Positions 28,058 to 37,379 of a DNA stretch of 56,314 nucleotides are shown piece after piece. The position numbers and the translations under genes were made by a program. The notes under the pieces were generated by a model. That model did no database searches, was not told where the DNA came from, and worked only from the letters and a program-made list of their open reading frames with translations. Origin of the DNA: Sphingopyxis sp. (GTDB lineage Bacteria > Pseudomonadota > Alphaproteobacteria > Sphingomonadales > Sphingomonadaceae). The first letter of the stretch is position 1. Each line of letters begins with the position of its first letter. The stretch covers positions 1 to 56,314 of the forward strand of contig PNJO01000003.1 in assembly GCA_013821905.1 (NCBI GenBank), given 5' to 3'.

Positions 28058-29188
28058 TCAACCGAGCAGCTGGCGCGCCACCAGATCGCGCTGGATCTCG
28101 TTCGACCCGGCATAGATGCTCGCCGCGCGGTCGTTGAGATAGCGCGGGACGGCGACCGCCAGCGTCGCGGGCGCCTGCCCGTCGGCCTCGGCCCACGCGG
28201 CAACGCCGGCCATATCGCAGGCGAGTGTATCGATCCGCTGCGCGGTTTCGGTGCCGACGATCTTGAGCACCGAGGCGTAAAGCGCCGCGCCGCCCCCCTG
28301 CCCCCGCATCGCCTTCATCTCGAGCGCCTGCAGCGCACGAAGCCCGATCGCCTCGCGCGCGATCCGCGCGCGGAACACGGGGTCGCCGCAGGGTTGCGCG
28401 CGCAGCCGGCCGAGGCGCGCGATCAACCCGGGCGCATATTTGCCGCCGCGCTCGAACGTCAGCAGGTGTTTGGCGACCGACCAGCCGTCATTCTCGGCGC
28501 CGAGCCGGTTCGCCTGCGGCACACGCACCTCGTCGAAAAACACCTGGTTGAGCTCATGATCGCCTGCAAGGGTGCGGATCGGTTCGACGCTGATCCCCGG
28601 CGCGCGCATGTCGAGCAACAGAAAGCTGATCCCCGCCTGCGGCCTGCCCTCGCTCGAGGTGCGAACGAGGCAGAACATGCGGTTGGCAAAATGCGCGTGC
28701 GTCGTCCATATCTTGGACCCGTTCAGGATATAATCGTCGCCGGCGGCCACCGCGCGCAGCTGCAGCGCGGCGAGGTCGGACCCCGCGCCGGGTTCCGAAA
28801 AACCCTGGCACCAATAATCCTCCCCCGACAGGATGCGCGGCAGATAATGGGCGCGCTGCGCCGGCGTCCCATAATGCATGATCACCGGCGCGACCATCTT
28901 GAGCCCCATCGGCGCCAGGTTCGGCGCCCCCGCCTGCGCGCATTCGGCGGCGAAAATATAGCGCTGAAGGTCGGTCCACCCCGGCCCGCCGAATTCGGCC
29001 GGCCAGTCGGGCGCCGCCCAGCCGCGCGCGGCGAGGATGCGCTGCCACGGCAGCGAGACCGCTGGGTCGATGAAGACGCTCGTCGCGCGCTCGGCCGCGC
29101 AGCGGATATCGTCCGGCAGCTGCGTTTCGAGAAAGGCGCGGACCTCGGCGCGGAACGGCGCGAGTTCGGGATCGATCGGCATGTCCAT
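28058..29188 (-). CDS. Acyl-CoA dehydrogenase family protein
   Basis: WCQGFSEPGAGSDLAALQLRAVAAGDDYILNGSKIWTTHAHFANRMFCLVRT. Confidence 0.93.
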   Translation of the reverse strand: MDMPIDPELAPFRAEVRAFLETQLPDDIRCAAERATSVFIDPAVSLPWQRILAARGWAAPDWPAEFGGPGWTDLQRYIFAAECAQAGAPNLAPMGLKMVAPVIMHYGTPAQRAHYLPRILSGEDYWCQGFSEPGAGSDLAALQLRAVAAGDDYILNGSKIWTTHAHFANRMFCLVRTSSEGRPQAGISFLLLDMRAPGISVEPIRTLAGDHELNQVFFDEVRVPQANRLGAENDGWSVAKHLLTFERGGKYAPGLIARLGRLRAQPCGDPVFRARIAREAIGLRALQALEMKAMRGQGGGAALYASVLKIVGTETAQRIDTLACDMAGVAAWAEADGQAPATLAVAVPRYLNDRAASIYAGSNEIQRDLVARQLLG

Positions 29189-29235
29189 GCGCCCGTCCTA
29201 GCCGCGCGCGCCGGCGAGCCAAGCTGGCGCTTGCA

Positions 29236-29982
29236 TCAGGCGGCGCCGACGAAGCCGAGACCGGCGGCAAGCTGGATCGACTGCGCGCGTCCCGTCGCGC
29301 CGAGCTTGGCCGCGGCGTTGCGCAGGTGAAAACGCACCGTCGACACCGACAGCGACAGGATGGTTCCGATCTCGCCGTCGGTCTTGCCCGCCGCCGCCCA
29401 GCGCAGGCACTGGACCTCGCGGCGCGTCAGCGTCTGCGGCACAGTCGCGTTGCGCGGTCGCCCGCGCGCTTCATTGTGCGTCGCGACCAGTCTCAGCGCC
29501 AGATTGTGCAGGTTTCCGGCATGTTGCTCGAACAGCGCCCCGACCCCGACGGGCTCGCGCGAGCACCAGAAGACCGCGCCGACCAGCCCGCGCGGCAGAT
29601 GCACCGGCGCGATGATCGCTTCGCCGAAATTGGGAGTCGCCTTCGCCTGCTGGCAATCGACCGCATCGAGCAGTCCGGTCGGCCGCCAGGTGCCCAGCTT
29701 GCCGTCGCTGTAATAAAAAGGTTCGGCGACCAGCCGCGCGGCGGTCAGAAAGGCGATGTGCAACGCCAGCTTGCGGTCGCGCCAATAGGCATGGTCGGGG
29801 TCGATCCATCGAAAGCTCGTTTCAGCATAGGGACGCCCGTCGGCGCCGCCCATCGGTTCGGGGTCGCCGAGATCGGCCTGGGCGGCGATAAAAGGCAGGC
29901 CGATGGCGTCGCCCGCCGCCTGCACCTCTGCGATCAACGCCGGCAACGCCGACCAGCAAAGCGCCCGATTATCCGTCACCAT
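29236..29982 (-). CDS. LuxR-family transcriptional regulator
   Basis: TLTRREVQCLRWAAAGKTDGEIGTILSLSVSTVRFHLRNAAAKLGATGRAQSIQLAAGLG; N-terminal sensor domain. Confidence 0.88.
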   Translation of the reverse strand: MVTDNRALCWSALPALIAEVQAAGDAIGLPFIAAQADLGDPEPMGGADGRPYAETSFRWIDPDHAYWRDRKLALHIAFLTAARLVAEPFYYSDGKLGTWRPTGLLDAVDCQQAKATPNFGEAIIAPVHLPRGLVGAVFWCSREPVGVGALFEQHAGNLHNLALRLVATHNEARGRPRNATVPQTLTRREVQCLRWAAAGKTDGEIGTILSLSVSTVRFHLRNAAAKLGATGRAQSIQLAAGLGFVGAA

Positions 29983-30096
29983 CTGCCTTTCCCAAGCCCA
30001 TACTGACACAGATGCCAGCTTGTGAACCGACCTGCAATTGCCTCCTCTGACAGGAGGAAACGAACCGCGCGATCGGTCGATCGAGGGAGGGTGACG

Positions 30097-32562
30097 ATGA
30101 AGGCATTTCGATTTTTGCTGACGGCAGGGACCGGGCTCGCGCTGGCGGCGCCGGCCTTCGCCGCGGATTCCGTGGCCGGCGCCGCTGCTGCGGAAACAGC
30201 CGAAGGCGTCGTCGCCGAAGGCGATATCATCGTGACCGCGCAGCGCCGCGCCGAATCGCTGAACGACGTCGGCATGGCGGTGCAGGCGGTTGACGGCGCG
30301 ACGCTCGAGGCGCTGCGCGTCACCGATGTGCGCGACCTCACCGCCGTCGCGCCGAGCTTCACCGTGTCGCAAAGCTATCAGGGCGTGCCGACCTACACGC
30401 TGCGCGGCATCGGCTTCAACACGATCAACCTGTCGTCGACCTCGACCGTCGGCACCTATGTCGACGAAGTCGCCTACGCCTATCCGATCATGAACACCGG
30501 CCCGGTAATGGACCTCGAGCGCGTCGAGGTGCTCAAGGGGCCGCAGGGCACGCTTTACGGGCGCAACACCACCGCAGGCCTGATCAACTTCATCACCGGT
30601 AAGCCCACCGACAGTTTCGAGGGCAGCATCAAGGCCGATCTCGGCAATTATCAGACATATAATTTCGCGGGACATATCTCGGGCCCGCTCGGCGAAGGCA
30701 TCGCCGCACGCATCGCCTTCCGCAGCGAGAACAGCGACAAGGGCTGGCAGGTCAGCAACTCGCGCGGCGAGCGGCAGGGCGAGGTCGAAAAGCTCGGCGT
30801 CCGCGGGTCGCTGGCGATCGACCCGGCGCCCGGGACCCATTTCGACCTGTCGGTGACCTGGTGGCAGAACAAGTCCGATACCGTCGTCGGGCAGGGCATC
30901 GGCTTCACCCCCGCCACCAATCCGGCGACCGGCACCAGCAACTCGCGCTTCTTCAACGCACCGGGGCTTGCCACCTATCTCGCCGGCAATTTCCCGACCA
31001 AGGCAACACAGGCAGACTGGGCGCCCGAAGCCCGCCGATCGGCCGACATTGGCACGGGGCTCGGCCTCGACGGACCGCTTGCCGAGGATAATCGCTTCTG
31101 GGGGTTGAAGCTTCGCTGGGATCAGGATCTCTCGGACACGGTCAAGCTCGTCTCGCTGACCAGCTACAACGACTTCAAGCGCAACGCGCTGTCCGACTGG
31201 AGCGGCGCGCCGTTCGAAATATTGCTTCAGAACACCGTCGGGCGGATCAAGAGCTTCGCGCAGGATTTCCATATCGAGGGTGAGAGCGGGCCCGCGACAT
31301 GGCTCGTGGGTGCCTATTATGCGAACGACCGCATCATCGACTCCAACCGCACGCTGCTGGGCCAGAACGCCAATGTCGGGTTGATCCGGGGTGCGGGGGC
31401 GCCGCTGCTCGCAAGCCCGATCTTCAATTCGAACGGCTACACGTTGGCCGAGCTCAACCAGGCCTTTCGTACTTATGAGGATTTCGGTCGCCTCCGCACC
31501 AAGACGTGGAGCATTTTCGCGAACGGCGACTGGGAATTGAGCGACCAGTTCAAGCTGACCGCGGGGGTGCGCTATACCGAGGACAAGCAGCACTACAATG
31601 GCTGCTCGCGCGACTTCAACGGCAATATGCTTCCGAACGTCAACGTCGTGAACCGCGCGCTCTATCTGCAGACCTACGGCGTGCTCGCGCCGCAGATCAC
31701 GCAGGGGCAGTGCAATACCTTCGATCCGGTGACCGGCACTTTCGGCGAGGTGCGCTCGGTCCTCGACGAGAATAATGTCGCCTGGCGTGTGGCGCTCAAC
31801 TGGTCGCCGAACGACGATACGCTCCTCTACACGTCGGTCTCGCGCGGTTACAAGTCGGGAACGACCCCGATCAATGCCGCGAACCTCGCACGGCAGAATG
31901 CGCCGGTGACGCAGGAGAAGCTGACCGCCTATGAGGTCGGGTTGAAGGCAACGCTGGCGGACCGCGCGGTGCAGGCCAATCTGTCGGCCTTCTATTATGA
32001 TTATGCCGACAAGCAGATCAGCACCTATTTCGCCGATCCGATCTACACCGCGCTCTCGCGCCTCGACAATGTGCCGAAGTCGAAGGCCTATGGCGTCGAG
32101 GGCGAACTGACCGTGCGGCCGACGACCGGGGTGAGCCTGTCGGCGAACGCGCTGTGGCTGAAGACGCGGATCGACGATTACAACGGCACCAACGCGGCGG
32201 GCCAACCCGAGAATTTCGACGGCGCCGAATTCATCTACAGCCCCGAATTCCAGGGCAGCCTGACGCTGGCCTATGATCGTCCGCTATCGGACCGGCTGAG
32301 CCTGACCGGCGCGGTCAGCGCGCGCTATCAAAGCAAGTCGAACACGATCTTCGAGGATCTCGATCTCTACAAGGTCGATGCCTATGGCACGGTCAACGCC
32401 AGCCTCGGCCTCAGAAGCGAGAGCGGCTGGTCCGTATCGCTGTGGGCAAAGAACCTCTTCGACAAATATTATTGGTCGGCGATCGCCAGCAATGCGAACG
32501 TCGTCGTGCGCTTCCCCAATCCGCCGCGAACTTATGGCCTGAGCGTGGGTTTCGATTTCTGA
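30097..32562 (+). CDS. TonB-dependent receptor
   Basis: EGDIIVTAQRRAESLNDVGMAVQAVDG; GTLYGRNTTAGLINFITGKPTD; C-terminal ...NPPRTYGLSVGFDF. Confidence 0.94.
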   Translation: MKAFRFLLTAGTGLALAAPAFAADSVAGAAAAETAEGVVAEGDIIVTAQRRAESLNDVGMAVQAVDGATLEALRVTDVRDLTAVAPSFTVSQSYQGVPTYTLRGIGFNTINLSSTSTVGTYVDEVAYAYPIMNTGPVMDLERVEVLKGPQGTLYGRNTTAGLINFITGKPTDSFEGSIKADLGNYQTYNFAGHISGPLGEGIAARIAFRSENSDKGWQVSNSRGERQGEVEKLGVRGSLAIDPAPGTHFDLSVTWWQNKSDTVVGQGIGFTPATNPATGTSNSRFFNAPGLATYLAGNFPTKATQADWAPEARRSADIGTGLGLDGPLAEDNRFWGLKLRWDQDLSDTVKLVSLTSYNDFKRNALSDWSGAPFEILLQNTVGRIKSFAQDFHIEGESGPATWLVGAYYANDRIIDSNRTLLGQNANVGLIRGAGAPLLASPIFNSNGYTLAELNQAFRTYEDFGRLRTKTWSIFANGDWELSDQFKLTAGVRYTEDKQHYNGCSRDFNGNMLPNVNVVNRALYLQTYGVLAPQITQGQCNTFDPVTGTFGEVRSVLDENNVAWRVALNWSPNDDTLLYTSVSRGYKSGTTPINAANLARQNAPVTQEKLTAYEVGLKATLADRAVQANLSAFYYDYADKQISTYFADPIYTALSRLDNVPKSKAYGVEGELTVRPTTGVSLSANALWLKTRIDDYNGTNAAGQPENFDGAEFIYSPEFQGSLTLAYDRPLSDRLSLTGAVSARYQSKSNTIFEDLDLYKVDAYGTVNASLGLRSESGWSVSLWAKNLFDKYYWSAIASNANVVVRFPNPPRTYGLSVGFDF

Positions 32563-32579
32563 CGCAAGGAAGAAACGGC

Positions 32580-33497
32580 GTGCAGCAGGTGATGCAGGGC
32601 AGCTATCTGGGGACGGCGATCGATTTCGCGGCGCCGCCCGGCGAACCTGCCCTGCTGCCGCCCGACAGCGTCCAGTGGCGCGTCTACAAGAACCCGATCG
32701 CGCTCGGCATCGGCGGCATCGCCGCGGTGCTGCTCGAATTTGCCGAACCGCGCATCCGGTCAGGCGTCTGGGACCATTCGACCTACAAGGCCGATCCGAT
32801 CGGACGCTCGCGCCGCACCGGACTCGTCGCGCTGCTCGCCTGCTACGGTCCCGCAAGCACGGCGAGGACGGTGATCGGCAAGGTCAACCGCATGCACGGG
32901 CGGGTGAAGGGGGCAACCCCGGCAGGCGAGACCTATCGCGCGCTCGATCCCGCGCTGCTCGACTGGGTCGCGGCGACCGCCTCCTATGGCTTCCTCGAGG
33001 CCTATGACCGCTTCGTCCACCCGCTGAGCAACGCCGACAAGGATCGCTTCATGGCCGACGGCGACGCGATCGGGCGCGCTTTCGGCGCGCGCCATACGCC
33101 GCCGACGCTGGGCGCCTTCGCGACGATGATGGCCCGGTTCGAACCCCGCTTCGAACCGCATCCGATCATCTTCGAATTTCTCGACATCATCGAATCCGGT
33201 CGGGCGGCGCCGAGCATCCCCCGCTTCCTGCACCGGGCCGTGGCACGCGCCGCGGTCTCGCTGCTCCCCGGCGATATCCGCCATCGGCTCGCGCTCGGTC
33301 GCCGCTACGATCTCGGCCTTCTCGACCGCCACGCGCTCCGCATCGCCGGGCGCCTCGCCGACCGCCGGGTCGATCGCGGGTCGCCGCCCTGCATCGCCAG
33401 CGAACGGCTCGGCCTGCCCCATGACTTCCTTTACCGGTCGCGCGCCGCACAACGGGATCTGCTGACGCGACCCCGTATCGCGCCGACGGCGGATTAG
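32580..33497 (+). CDS. MpaB/DUF2236-like oxygenase family protein
   Basis: NPIALGIGGIAAVLLEFAEPRIRSGVWDHSTYKADPIGRSRRTG...INKVNRMHGRVKG-type core (text: IGKVNRMHGRVKG); GTG start at 32580 or ATG at 32592. Confidence 0.75.
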   Translation: MQQVMQGSYLGTAIDFAAPPGEPALLPPDSVQWRVYKNPIALGIGGIAAVLLEFAEPRIRSGVWDHSTYKADPIGRSRRTGLVALLACYGPASTARTVIGKVNRMHGRVKGATPAGETYRALDPALLDWVAATASYGFLEAYDRFVHPLSNADKDRFMADGDAIGRAFGARHTPPTLGAFATMMARFEPRFEPHPIIFEFLDIIESGRAAPSIPRFLHRAVARAAVSLLPGDIRHRLALGRRYDLGLLDRHALRIAGRLADRRVDRGSPPCIASERLGLPHDFLYRSRAAQRDLLTRPRIAPTAD

Positions 33498-33619
33498 CCG
33501 GGCGCCAAACACTCCATATGGCTTACCTCTCAAGGCTATAGAGGCCTCCAAGGCTTCCGTTCGCCGGTCCGAACGGGCATGAAAAGGCTGGATTCGGCGG
33601 CAGCAGGGAGGGGCCGGTC

Positions 33620-34726
33620 ATGAACCGTCTCGACGCATCGGCATCGATACCGAAACCGGGATACGGAACCCCCGCGCCCTGGTTCAAGGCGCCCATCTTC
33701 GGCGGCAATCCGCAATTCACCTTCCACACCGTCGCCGGGCGCGTCATCATACTCTTTTTCATGCGATCGGCGACGGATCCGTCGGCGCAGGCGGCGCTCG
33801 CCACACTGATGAAGGCCGCCGATCGTTTCGACGATGCAAGGGGCTGCTTCTTCGGAATCAGCTGCGACCCCGACGATGCCGCGGCGGGCCGTCTCGACGG
33901 GAACAATCGCGGGATCCGCTTCCTGCTCGACGCCGACCGGTCGATCAGCAAGCCTTTCGGGGCCGCGCGCGAGGCCTCGTCGGACCATGAATCCTATATC
34001 CTGATCCTCGATCGCCAGTTGCGCGTCGCGGGCCAATTTTCGCCATCGCGGGCGACCGAGGCGCTAGCGCTTTTCGATCGCCTGCTCGGCGAGATTGCGG
34101 CCGACGAGTGGGCGCCCGTCCTGCTCGTCCCGCGCATCATCGAGCCGGCGCTCTGCGAAAGGCTGGTCGGGCTCTACGACGCCGGGGGCAGCATCGATTC
34201 GGGTTTCATGCGCGAGATCGACGGCAAGACCGTCTCGGTCATCGACCATGGCTACAAGCGCCGATCCGACCTGACGATCCGCGACGAGACGCTGTGCCGG
34301 TCGCTCAGCGCGCGGGTCAATTGCCGTCTGCGGCCCGCGGTCAACCGGGCCTTCAGCTTCGACGCATCGCGCATGGAGCGCTATATCGTTGCCTGTTACG
34401 ACGCGACGACCGGCGGCCATTTCCGGCCCCACCGCGACAACACGACCAAGGGCACCGCCCACCGCCGCTTCGCCGTGACGATCAACCTCAACGATGATTT
34501 CGACGGCGGCGAACTTCGTTTTCCCGAATTCGGGCGGCGGACCTATCGCGCGCCCGTCGGCGGCGCGATCGTCTTCGGCTGCGGCCTGCTCCACGAAGCG
34601 ACGCCGGTCACCCGCGGGCGGCGATATGCCTTTCTGCCCTTCCTCTACGACGATGCGGCGGCCGCCGAACGCGCCGCCAACAATGTCTATCTGGGGGAGG
34701 GCGTCCAGCCCTATCGATATGGCTAG
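33620..34726 (+). CDS. Peroxiredoxin-like domain fused to 2OG-Fe(II) (prolyl 4-hydroxylase-type) oxygenase
   Basis: N-term PGYGTPAPWFKAPIFGG...VIILFFMRSATDPS; C-term HFRPHRDNTTKGTAHRRFAVTINLNDDFDGGELRFPEFG...GLLHEATPVTRGRRYAFLPFLYD. Confidence 0.85.
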   Translation: MNRLDASASIPKPGYGTPAPWFKAPIFGGNPQFTFHTVAGRVIILFFMRSATDPSAQAALATLMKAADRFDDARGCFFGISCDPDDAAAGRLDGNNRGIRFLLDADRSISKPFGAAREASSDHESYILILDRQLRVAGQFSPSRATEALALFDRLLGEIAADEWAPVLLVPRIIEPALCERLVGLYDAGGSIDSGFMREIDGKTVSVIDHGYKRRSDLTIRDETLCRSLSARVNCRLRPAVNRAFSFDASRMERYIVACYDATTGGHFRPHRDNTTKGTAHRRFAVTINLNDDFDGGELRFPEFGRRTYRAPVGGAIVFGCGLLHEATPVTRGRRYAFLPFLYDDAAAAERAANNVYLGEGVQPYRYG

Positions 34727-35139
34727 AGCTCGATCGAGATCTTCACATTCTGCGGCTTGATCCCGGCAAGCGCGGCGATCGCCAGCCGCGCGGCATAGAT
34801 CATGATCCGGAGCCGCTGGGGGTTCGCGAGCCCGTCGGGGATTTCGCTGTTCTGCCACGCGGCGGAGGACATGACGTCCTGCTCGATACGATAGGCGGCG
34901 GCTTCGCTCCCGCCGACAAGATCGACCTCCGCGATGCCCAGCGCGGTCGCGAGCGTCTGGAGATTGCTGTGGCGCGGCTGCGTCTTGCCCGACTCCCACG
35001 CCCATATCGTCGGCCTGCTGAGCCCGGTGCGCTCGGCGAGCTGCGATCGGCTCATGCCGCATTGTTCGCGGAGCCGGCGAAGACGCGCAGGCAGCGGCTC
35101 GTCACCGTCGGATCCTATGACGCTCGCCGAAGCGCTCAC
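34723..35139 (-). CDS. XRE-family HTH regulator
   Basis: LRRLREQCGMSRSQLAERTGLSRPTIWAWESGKTQPRHSNLQTLATALGI. Confidence 0.85.
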   Translation of the reverse strand: MSASASVIGSDGDEPLPARLRRLREQCGMSRSQLAERTGLSRPTIWAWESGKTQPRHSNLQTLATALGIAEVDLVGGSEAAAYRIEQDVMSSAAWQNSEIPDGLANPQRLRIMIYAARLAIAALAGIKPQNVKISIEL

Positions 35140-35257
35140 GCCCGATCTGCCCGGCCGTGGATGCCGGCGCTAGGGACTTTGCCGATGATATTGACATCCA
35201 TGAAGGCCCCCCTCGAGCGACGCGCCATTCCCCCGTCCGCTATGCTGGAAATCAAGC

Positions 35258-35283
35258 TTTCCCGTCATTCCCTGATGGGGACA
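35258..35283 (-). promoter_or_regulatory. Conserved intergenic element copy A
   Basis: Minus strand TGTCCCCATCAGGGAATGACGGGAAA; 24/26 identical to copy B. Confidence 0.8.
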
Positions 35284-35344
35284 TGTCGAAATTGCGGCGC
35301 GAAACCGGGGCGGATCGCGGTCGCCGCGCTCGATTTTCCCGATG

Positions 35345-37321
35345 TTAGAAGGCGGTGCCGAAGGTGACGGAAAATATCTTCGCACGATCCCCGGACTGGC
35401 GCGCGACGGGTTGTGCGATATTGAACCGCAATTTGCCGGGCGACACGCTGAACGACAGGCCGAATCCGACCGCGACGCGCGGTTTCGCCGAATTGCCGAT
35501 CAGGACCTCGCCCGGCCCCAGTTCGGACTTCTTCGCGCCGAAGACCGAACCCGCGTCGACGAAGATGCTGGGCGTAACGCCGAATTTGCTGAGCGATCCG
35601 TCGAGCCGCATCGACACTTCGAGGCGTCCGACATAATAGGCGCGGCCGCCGATCGCCGTGGCATCCCCCGGCGCCGCGTCCGTCGGAATCACCTTCGGCC
35701 CGAGCCCGCGCAGGTCGAAACCGCGCATGCTGTTGCCGCCGATGTAGAAGCGGTCGAAGAGCGGAATGTCGCGCCCGTCGAAGCCCTTCATATATCCGCC
35801 TTCGAGGCCGAGCGACACGTCGAAGGTTCCGGCAAGCCGGCGGTGGAAGGTGCCGCCCGCGCGCAGCCGGACATAGCGCGTCGTGCCGCCGGGGCCCGCG
35901 ACGTCCTGCGTCAGCCGCAGTTGAAAGCCGCGCGTCGGACCGGTCGCACTGTCGCGCCGGTCGAGGCTGAGCGCGATGCTCAGGACCGAATTGCGCGACC
36001 GGCCGAGCGCGTTGCAGAAAGGGGTGCTGTGGAGGCCGATGCTGCACGCCGCATTCTCCTGCCGGATCAGGAAATCCTCGTCGGAAAAGCGGTAGTTGGC
36101 GGCGACCCGGAACCCGCGGTCGAGCGGGCGTCCGATATAGAGGTTGAGCCCGCGCGCGGTCTGGACGAACAGCGACGAACTGTCGGCTTTGTCGAAGCCG
36201 ACCGCGGTCGAGCGCGAATAGAAAAAGGTCGGCGCGATCGCGAGCTTGCTGCCGAGGATATTGGCGTCGGAAAAGCCCAGCTCGACGAGCGTCTGGACCT
36301 TCGAATAGCGCGCCGAGATCGTGATGTCGCGCCCCGGCGCGCCGATGTTGGTGCGCGCCAGCTTGATCGACGCGATCGGCCCCTCGATCGACGAATAGCC
36401 GCCCGATAGCGCGAGGCCGCCGCGCGAAAGCGTCTGTAGCGACAAAAGATCGCCCTCGCGCGCCTGCCCGTCGGTCGCGGTTGCATCGCCGCCGACATCG
36501 AGATCGGGGTCGGGCGCGCCGCTGGGGGGATCGTCGCCCTCGCGGTCGGGCGCAGTCGTCATCGGATCGCCGAGCGCCTGCGACGTCGTCGGGTCCGGCG
36601 CTGCCGCGAACGGAAGCGGCGCCCGCTCGGGCTCGAAGTCGACGAGCGCGATCGCCGCCCGGCGCCTCGGGAGCGGATCGCTCAGCCAGGGCGCCGCCGC
36701 CAGCACGCCATCGAACGGCGAAGCGGCGACGTCGGTTGCCGTCGCCGCCCCATCCTGAGGCGCCGCAGCAGCATCGGCGGCCGTCAGCCGGTCGGGGAGC
36801 GCGTCAGCGGGCGCCGCAACGACCGTGAAGTCGATCTGCACCTCGGCGAAGACAGGCGCGTCGGCGGAAGCCGACGGAGGCGACGCACCGGCCGCCATCG
36901 CCGGCGCCTCGACCCAAAGCGGCAAGACGATGACCGACTCGAGCGACGGAGCGGCGACGTCCGCAGCCGGAATTTCCGGCCGCGGCAACGCCGCGCCATC
37001 GTCGAGAACCGGCGCCGCAACCGCGACCTCGACAGTGTCGATCATCGAAACGGCGGGCGGCGGCGCAGCCCGGCCCCGGGGTACGGCCAGCGAGGGTGCC
37101 GCGGCAGCCGGCGGCGGCAGATCATCGAACGGTATGTCGAAATCGGACGACGCCGGGCGGCCCGCGGGTCCGTAGCGCTGCGAAGCCCAGACGAGCGCCA
37201 GTTCGGAGGTTTCGACCGATGCCGTCCCCCCGACCCCGACGGTCGCCGCCATCCCGAGCGCAGTTCCCTGCACCACCTGATGGACGCCCTGACAAAGTAA
37301 TCCGCATCCGGACAACTTCAT
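35345..37321 (-). CDS. Omp85-superfamily outer-membrane barrel with long Pro/Ala-rich N-terminal region
   Basis: FYIGGNSMRGFDLRGLGPK (Omp85 L6 RGF/Y motif); ...AKIFSVTFGTAF with C-terminal Phe; acidic/Pro/Ala-rich residues approx. 50-300. Confidence 0.82.
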   Translation of the reverse strand: MKLSGCGLLCQGVHQVVQGTALGMAATVGVGGTASVETSELALVWASQRYGPAGRPASSDFDIPFDDLPPPAAAAPSLAVPRGRAAPPPAVSMIDTVEVAVAAPVLDDGAALPRPEIPAADVAAPSLESVIVLPLWVEAPAMAAGASPPSASADAPVFAEVQIDFTVVAAPADALPDRLTAADAAAAPQDGAATATDVAASPFDGVLAAAPWLSDPLPRRRAAIALVDFEPERAPLPFAAAPDPTTSQALGDPMTTAPDREGDDPPSGAPDPDLDVGGDATATDGQAREGDLLSLQTLSRGGLALSGGYSSIEGPIASIKLARTNIGAPGRDITISARYSKVQTLVELGFSDANILGSKLAIAPTFFYSRSTAVGFDKADSSSLFVQTARGLNLYIGRPLDRGFRVAANYRFSDEDFLIRQENAACSIGLHSTPFCNALGRSRNSVLSIALSLDRRDSATGPTRGFQLRLTQDVAGPGGTTRYVRLRAGGTFHRRLAGTFDVSLGLEGGYMKGFDGRDIPLFDRFYIGGNSMRGFDLRGLGPKVIPTDAAPGDATAIGGRAYYVGRLEVSMRLDGSLSKFGVTPSIFVDAGSVFGAKKSELGPGEVLIGNSAKPRVAVGFGLSFSVSPGKLRFNIAQPVARQSGDRAKIFSVTFGTAF

Positions 37322-37379
37322 TCCCCCTGCTGCGGCACGCTACCCCGCGACCCTGCCTCCGTTCAGGGCCGCATCGGGG

